Part shown: positions 59,391 to 64,000 of the stretch, piece by piece
How the letters are laid out: every line of letters begins with the position of its first letter
How positions within the stretch are numbered: the first letter of the stretch is position 1
Assembly: GCA_902596605.1 (NCBI GenBank)
Contig: CACJUU010000002.1
Span: 1-64,000, forward strand
Reading direction: 5' to 3'
DNA length: 64,000 bases
Origin: an uncultured Alphaproteobacteria bacterium
Lineage (GTDB): Bacteria > Pseudomonadota > Alphaproteobacteria > Rhodobacterales > Rhodobacteraceae
Program-made: the position numbers and the translations under genes
Notes under the pieces: generated by a model
Told to the model about the DNA's origin: nothing
The model's input: only the letters and a program-made list of their open reading frames with translations
Database searches by the model: none

Positions 59391-59981
59391 ATGCTGTTGA
59401 TTATAGATAATTACGATAGTTTTACCTACAACCTGTATCATTACTTTGGTGAATTAGGTTATGAAGCTCAAGTTCACAGAAATGATGAAATTGCAGTTGA
59501 CCATATTATTAACTTAAAACCGAAAGGAATCGTAATTTCTCCAGGTCCGCGTGGTCCTGAAAAAGCTGGGATATCAGTTGATCTAGTAAAGGCAGTTGCG
59601 GACAATCGGAAAATACCATTATTAGGCGTTTGTCTAGGCCATCAAGCTATAGGTGCAGCTTTTGGTGCAAAAATAATTAGTGCGCCCGAGATAATGCACG
59701 GAAAAGTAGATATGGTTTATCACTCTCAGAGGCATATGATTTTTAAGAACTTGTCATCGCCATTCGAAGCCACGAGATACCACTCTCTATGTGTAGATCC
59801 TAAAACCCTACCCTCTTCACTTGCAGTCATTGCAAAGTCTGGAGATGAGACTATTATGGCTATTATGCACCGTAAGTTACCAATATTTGGCCTACAATTC
59901 CACCCAGAATCAATTAAGACAACTAGTGGAAAACAAATTCTTCAAAACTTTTTGAGTATTTTGGAGTCAAATAATGCATGA
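59391..59981 (+). CDS. trpG: Anthranilate synthase component II (glutamine amidotransferase)
   Basis: This 196-residue class I glutamine amidotransferase has LLIIDNYDSFTYNL at its start, the catalytic Cys in GVCLGHQAIG near 79 and His and Glu in FHPESIKT. The start is the ATG at 59391, just after the trpE stop. It supplies ammonia to TrpE and overlaps trpD by 8 nt. Confidence 0.97.
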   Translation: MLLIIDNYDSFTYNLYHYFGELGYEAQVHRNDEIAVDHIINLKPKGIVISPGPRGPEKAGISVDLVKAVADNRKIPLLGVCLGHQAIGAAFGAKIISAPEIMHGKVDMVYHSQRHMIFKNLSSPFEATRYHSLCVDPKTLPSSLAVIAKSGDETIMAIMHRKLPIFGLQFHPESIKTTSGKQILQNFLSILESNNA

Positions 59982-60993
59982 AAGAGTTAAAGAATTATTA
60001 TCAAAAGCAACACAAGGACCCATTTCATTTAAAGAGGCTGAGATTGTTTTTGAAAACATAATGGATGGTAATTTATCAGAGATCGAAATATCCTCATTTC
60101 TTACATCTTTAAAAGTGCGTGGCGAAAGCATAGATGAGCTAACAGCTGCTGCTACAATTATGAGGAAAAAATCCCTAAAAGTTTTAAATGGTGAGAATGC
60201 TGTAGATATTGTAGGAACGGGTGGAGATGGAATGAATACGCTGAATATTTCTACGGCGAGTTCGCTGCTTGTTGCTTCTACCGGTATGAAAGTAGCTAAA
60301 CATGGTAACAGAAAAATTTCCTCACTCGCTGGAGCTTCTGATACTCTTGATATACTTGGCATAAATTGTTTTATGGAACCAAAAGTTGCACAAAAATCCT
60401 TAGAACAATTTAATTATTGTTTTATGTTGGCCCCTATTTATCATCCTGCTATGAAAAATGTCATGCCTGTTAGGCAAGAGCTTGGCTACAGAACAGTATT
60501 TAATATACTAGGTCCTCTAACTAACCCAGCTTCTGTTAAATATCAACTTATCGGTGTCTATGAAAAATCATTAGCTATAAAAATGATAGAGGTTCTTAGA
60601 AATTTGAATGTCAAGAGAGCTTGGGTCGTTCACGGATCAGATGGAACTGATGAGATTTCTATCACTAGTGAAACTTATGTGGTTGAACTTGATAGGGGTA
60701 AAATTAGAGAGTTCAGAATTAGCCCTGAAGATGCTAATTTAAAACCGTGTGATTTTTCAGAAATTTTGGGAGGATCTCCTAAATTCAATGCACAAAAAAT
60801 TGAGAAATTAGTAAATGGGGAAAAGAATGGTTTTTTTTACTCAGTTATTTTTAACAGTGCTGTTGCATTAAATATAAGTGAAAAAGTAAAAAACATTCAA
60901 GATGGAGTTAGATTGGCCTCCGATACATTACTTTCTGGAAAAACAAAAGAGCTAATTGAAAACTTAAAAGTAGCGAAAACTTCATTGCGATGA
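59974..60993 (+). CDS. trpD: Anthranilate phosphoribosyltransferase
   Basis: This 339-residue enzyme transfers the phosphoribosyl group from PRPP to anthranilate. It shows DIVGTGGDGMNTLNISTASS near 72-91 and KHGNRKISSLAGASD, the PRPP and anthranilate sites. It overlaps trpG by 8 nt and trpC by 4 nt. Confidence 0.97.
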   Translation: MHERVKELLSKATQGPISFKEAEIVFENIMDGNLSEIEISSFLTSLKVRGESIDELTAAATIMRKKSLKVLNGENAVDIVGTGGDGMNTLNISTASSLLVASTGMKVAKHGNRKISSLAGASDTLDILGINCFMEPKVAQKSLEQFNYCFMLAPIYHPAMKNVMPVRQELGYRTVFNILGPLTNPASVKYQLIGVYEKSLAIKMIEVLRNLNVKRAWVVHGSDGTDEISITSETYVVELDRGKIREFRISPEDANLKPCDFSEILGGSPKFNAQKIEKLVNGEKNGFFYSVIFNSAVALNISEKVKNIQDGVRLASDTLLSGKTKELIENLKVAKTSLR

Positions 60994-61775
60994 GTATATT
61001 AGATAAAATAAAGCTTACAAAATTGGAAGAAGTAAGCAAATTAAACAAAAATAAGCTAGAATATGATAAACTAAACTTCCTAAAGTCTTCCAAAAATAAT
61101 AAGAGATTTGAAAAGTCCCTCAAGAAATTAGGGAATAACGATTATACGTTAATAACTGAAATTAAAAGAGCATCTCCATCAAAAGGGATTATTAGGAAAG
61201 ATTTTAACCCAACGGAATTAGCAATATCTTATGAAAAAGGTGGTGCATCGTGTCTATCTGTTTTAACAGATGTAACTTATTTTAAGGGTTCAAATGATTA
61301 CATCGCTCAAATTAAGGATGTTGTATCTCTACCTATTCTAAGAAAAGAGTTTATGATTGACCCTCTTCAGGTGATAGAGTCAAAAAACCTTGGCGCTGAC
61401 TGTATCCTTATTATAGTTGGCATGAACTCAATTGAAGAAAATAAGACAATTGAGTCTATGGCTTTGGATATTGGATTAGAATGTATTTTAGAGGTACATT
61501 CTCTTGAAGAGCTTGAAGCAACAAAGCATTTCTCGTCAAATATTATTGGAATAAATAACAGAAATCTGAATACCTTTAACACTGATATCGAAACCACGGT
61601 CAAGCTATTGCCCAATGTACCTAAAAATAAGACTGTAATATCTGAATCTGGCTTGTCAAAAAAGAGTGATTTGGAAAGACTATCCAAGCTTGGAGTGTCA
61701 TCATTTCTTGTTGGAGAAAGTTTGATGAAGCAAGAAGATCTTGAAAAAGCAACAAGATTGTTGATGAATAAATAA
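60990..61775 (+). CDS. trpC: Indole-3-glycerol phosphate synthase
   Basis: This 261-residue TIM barrel enzyme has ITEIKRASPSKGIIR near 52-66, LRKEFMIDPLQV, NNRNLNTF and the final SESGLSKKSDLERL. It closes the indole ring in tryptophan synthesis. It is stand-alone, not fused to TrpF. Its stop overlaps the moaC start (TAATG). Confidence 0.97.
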   Translation: MSILDKIKLTKLEEVSKLNKNKLEYDKLNFLKSSKNNKRFEKSLKKLGNNDYTLITEIKRASPSKGIIRKDFNPTELAISYEKGGASCLSVLTDVTYFKGSNDYIAQIKDVVSLPILRKEFMIDPLQVIESKNLGADCILIIVGMNSIEENKTIESMALDIGLECILEVHSLEELEATKHFSSNIIGINNRNLNTFNTDIETTVKLLPNVPKNKTVISESGLSKKSDLERLSKLGVSSFLVGESLMKQEDLEKATRLLMNK

Positions 61776-62263
61776 TGGATAAAAAATTTAGTCATCTGGA
61801 TAACAAAGGCAATGCAAGAATTGTTGACATTTCAAAAAAGAAAAAATCATCTAGATATGCAAAGGCAAAGGCTACTGTTTGGCTTTCTAAAAAAATACTT
61901 ACAATGATTAAAAACGATAAACTTAAAAAAGGAAACGTTATTAATGTAGCTAGAATTGCTGGAATTATGGGAGCAAAGCAAACGTCAAGTTTGATTCCTT
62001 TATGTCATAATATTAGTCTCGATAGTAGTGATATTAGTTTTACGTTTCTAGAGGAAGAACTTGAGATAGTAAGCACTATAAAATCTGAAGAAAAAACGGG
62101 AGTAGAGATGGAGGCACTAACTGCTGTTACGGTTTCCGCTCTTACAATTTATGATATGGTCAAAGGTGTAGATAAGTCTATTTACATTAAAGATATATCG
62201 CTGTTAGAAAAAAAAGGTGGGAAAACTGGTGACTTTAAGAAAAAAGAAAGTATTAATAAATGA
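61775..62263 (+). CDS. moaC: Cyclic pyranopterin monophosphate synthase accessory protein MoaC
   Basis: This 162-residue molybdenum-cofactor enzyme has the family motifs IAGIMGAKQTSSLIPLCHNI near 66-85, VEMEALTAVTVSALTIYDMVK and a late KKGGKTG. It works after MoaA in converting GTP to cPMP. It overlaps trpC by 1 nt and moeA by 4 nt, the trpC-moaC-moeA-lexA order usual in this class. Confidence 0.97.
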   Translation: MDKKFSHLDNKGNARIVDISKKKKSSRYAKAKATVWLSKKILTMIKNDKLKKGNVINVARIAGIMGAKQTSSLIPLCHNISLDSSDISFTFLEEELEIVSTIKSEEKTGVEMEALTAVTVSALTIYDMVKGVDKSIYIKDISLLEKKGGKTGDFKKKESINK

Positions 62264-63444
62264 ATGTTTCCAGAGCACTAAAAGAGTTATTTAAACAAGA
62301 TTTTTCTTGTTTAACTGAAAATATTTTCTTAAAAGATTCCCTTGGCAGAACTCTTTCAAAACCAGTTACAATGAACAAAAGTATCCCTGAATTTGATACA
62401 TCCTCCATGGACGGATTTGCCGTTAAGAAGTCATCTTTAGGAAAGATTCGTAGGTTTACAGTATTGGGCGAGACACCTGCTGGCGCTAGATCGAGCCATA
62501 GGATTAAGGCCGATGAGTGTGTAAAAGTTTATACTGGATCTAGAATGCCTAAAAATGCTGATTTTGTCGTAATTCAAGAGAATGCCAGGAGCCAAGGAAG
62601 TTTCATGTATGTCAATGATTATGATAAAAAAATCCCATATGTAAGAAAAACGGGATTAGATTTTAAAAAGGGTCAAATAATTTCTAACCGGTTGTTGATT
62701 GACTACAAGCTTATTTCTGCTTTGGCTTCCCTTAATTTAGAAAAAGTATCTGTTATAAAAAAACCGAAGGTTTGTATTATCCCAACCGGAAATGAGATTT
62801 TAGCGTTAGGAAGCAAAGCAAAAAAAAACAGTATTTATTCATCTAGCCCATATGGCATCAAATCAATGTTAGAAAATGAGGGAGCAGAGGTATCTATCGC
62901 TCCAATATGTAGAGATAACTTGGATGAGATAATCTGTGCCCTCGAAAACACCAAACAATATCAAATAATCATAACACTTGGTGGTGTATCAAAGGGTAAT
63001 TATGACCTTATTCGTAAACATTACAGGAAACTGGGTATAGAAATTCTTGTGGATGGGATACCGATAAAACCAGGAAAGCCATTAATTATAGGGAAATTAA
63101 ATAATAAAATTATTTTTTGTCTACCAGGTAATCCAATATCAAGTATTGTCTGTAGCAAGTTATTTATAGTAGCATTGATAAAGAAAATGCTAGGGGCAAA
63201 GGCTGAAAAAATAATTACACGAAAAGCTTTATTGTCTGAAGATATTGAAATTCCAATTTCGCAACGTGAACACTACATGAGAGCATTTACATACCAAGAT
63301 GCAGCAATACAATATGTAAAACCATATTCACAACAAGATAGCTCATTACATTCTGTGCTAATAAAATCAAACTGTCTTTTAATTATTCCTCCAGGATCAT
63401 CTTTAAAATTTAAGGACCAAATTGTAGATATAATTGATTTTTAA
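62260..63444 (+). CDS. moeA: Molybdopterin molybdenumtransferase MoeA
   Basis: This 394-residue enzyme inserts molybdate into adenylylated molybdopterin. It has PEFDTSSMDGFAVK near 44-57, VKVYTGSRMPKNADFVVIQE, PTGNEI and GGVSKGNYD near 245-253. It overlaps moaC by 4 nt, and lexA follows after 48 bp with its own promoter. Confidence 0.96.
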   Translation: MNVSRALKELFKQDFSCLTENIFLKDSLGRTLSKPVTMNKSIPEFDTSSMDGFAVKKSSLGKIRRFTVLGETPAGARSSHRIKADECVKVYTGSRMPKNADFVVIQENARSQGSFMYVNDYDKKIPYVRKTGLDFKKGQIISNRLLIDYKLISALASLNLEKVSVIKKPKVCIIPTGNEILALGSKAKKNSIYSSSPYGIKSMLENEGAEVSIAPICRDNLDEIICALENTKQYQIIITLGGVSKGNYDLIRKHYRKLGIEILVDGIPIKPGKPLIIGKLNNKIIFCLPGNPISSIVCSKLFIVALIKKMLGAKAEKIITRKALLSEDIEIPISQREHYMRAFTYQDAAIQYVKPYSQQDSSLHSVLIKSNCLLIIPPGSSLKFKDQIVDIIDF

Positions 63445-63445
63445 A

Positions 63446-63474
63446 TTGACATCTATGAAAAGAACATATATGGA
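63446..63474 (+). promoter_or_regulatory. lexA promoter
   Basis: A perfect -35 hexamer TTGACA (63446-63451), a 17 bp spacer and a moderate -10 TATGGA (63469-63474) lie between moeA and lexA. The -10 overlaps the LexA box, so bound LexA would block the polymerase. A GAGG ribosome site lies at 63484-63487. Confidence 0.65.
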
Positions 63475-63476
63475 AC
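63462..63476 (+). promoter_or_regulatory. LexA (SOS) box of alphaproteobacterial type
   Basis: The sequence reads GAAC-atatatg-GAAC, a direct repeat with a 7 bp spacer. It is the reverse complement of the GTTC-N7-GTTC operator known for alphaproteobacterial LexA, and it lies 16 bp before the lexA start codon. Autoregulation of lexA is the expected result. Confidence 0.85.
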
Positions 63477-63492
63477 ATATAAAGAGGTACAG

Positions 63493-64000
63493 ATGTTAAC
63501 TAAAAAGCAACATGAACTTTTATTGTTCCTTGAAGAAAGAGTAGCTCGGTCTGGTGTAACTCCATCTTTTGAAGAAATGAAAAATAAAGTCGGACTTAAA
63601 TCAAAGTCAGGGATTCACCGACTAATTTCTGCTCTCGAGGACAGAGGATTTATTAAAAAATTACCTTTCAAAGCGAGAGCAATCGAGATTTTAAAATCAC
63701 CTACGATAAGGTCAAAGTTTTCAGACCATAAAGTTGATATAATTGATAAGCAGATCGTTGAGTTGCCAGTAGTTGGAAGAATTGCAGCTGGCCTACCTAT
63801 AGAGGCAATTGAGGCAGGAGAGAGCTCTTTATTCGTATCGAAATTTTTAACAAAAGGATCGGACAGTTTTATTCTCGAGATAAAAGGTGAATCAATGATT
63901 GACGCCGGCATAAATGATGGAGATTTTGCAATTATTAAAAAGCAGAGTTCAGCAAATAATGGTGAAATCGTAGTAGCTTTAACAGATGAAAATGAAGCTA
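63493..64000 (+). CDS. lexA: LexA repressor (5' part)
   Basis: The ATG at 63493 opens 169 codons that run off the window. The N-terminal winged helix-turn-helix (TKKQHELLLFLEERVARSG, then PSFEEMKNKVGLKSKSGIHR) is followed by the self-cleavage site Ala-Gly in VVGRIAAGLP near 97-106 and the catalytic Ser in KGESMIDAG near 135. The partner Lys would lie just outside. It represses SOS genes until RecA triggers self-cleavage. Confidence 0.95.
   Translation, partial: MLTKKQHELLLFLEERVARSGVTPSFEEMKNKVGLKSKSGIHRLISALEDRGFIKKLPFKARAIEILKSPTIRSKFSDHKVDIIDKQIVELPVVGRIAAGLPIEAIEAGESSLFVSKFLTKGSDSFILEIKGESMIDAGINDGDFAIIKKQSSANNGEIVVALTDENEA

Overview
This AT-rich window comes from a free-living alphaproteobacterium, probably a marine one with a streamlined genome. 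Three things point there: gene orders typical of the class (ntrB-ntrC-ntrY-ntrX-trkA-hfq-hflX; trpE-G-D-C-moaC-moeA-lexA; accB-accC-aat beside NDUFA12 and mlaD; lpdA-lipA-COQ10-like beside cinA), a direct-repeat GAAC-N7-GAAC LexA box, and very tight packing with many 1-11 nt overlaps and convergent genes that abut or overlap. I cannot name the genus.

Layout. 1-11.2 kb is accessory and catabolic. It holds a partial YejA-like peptide-binding protein, a periplasmic rhodanese, then a minus-strand operon of eight genes (two FAD aromatic-type hydroxylases, two VOC/extradiol-type proteins, an FAH-family hydrolase and a complete TRAP transporter). A divergent BKACE-type enzyme is broken by a G7 run, and thymidine kinase follows. 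11.4-18.2 kb is an envelope-modification island: methyltransferase, MBOAT acyltransferase, acyl carrier protein, FkbH-like HAD protein, an SGNH/DltD-like membrane-anchored protein, and a hidden 40-residue membrane peptide. That peptide ends in F-V-Y-E-V-F, like the C-terminal acyl-carrying motif of Gram-positive DltX. Together these look like a Dlt-type acyl transfer machine in which the amino-acid-loading enzyme DltA is replaced by an FkbH protein. I consider this the most interesting object in the window. A second hidden ORF sits between the acyl carrier protein and the MBOAT gene, and a small VOC protein is encoded divergently.

18.5-27.6 kb is the nitrogen two-component block with trkA, hfq and hflX. 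Both response regulators have the AAA+ core but lack the GAFTGA loop needed to contact sigma-54. 27.7-39.4 kb carries ispD-ispF-pgpA-cinA, COQ10-like, lipA, lpdA, queA, a large AsmA-like protein, a peroxiredoxin, a bactofilin and prfB. 39.7-48.7 kb carries rne, accB-accC-aat, mlaD, NDUFA12, clpX, clpP and tig. 48.9-52.7 kb carries a thioesterase, a DDAH-like hydrolase, a 42-residue membrane-protein ORF, tRNA-Leu(UAG), glnB and glnA. 52.8-64 kb carries parE (no standard start codon visible), an aminotransferase, ppiD-like, trpEGDC, moaC, moeA and the 5' part of lexA.

How they work together: glnB-glnA and ntrBCYX form the nitrogen-sensing system. The left-hand operon would import and degrade a small, probably aromatic or cyclic, carboxylic acid. 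The MBOAT island would acylate a surface polymer from a thioester-charged carrier. The rest is housekeeping. All calls rest on reading sequence and motifs; no database search was possible.
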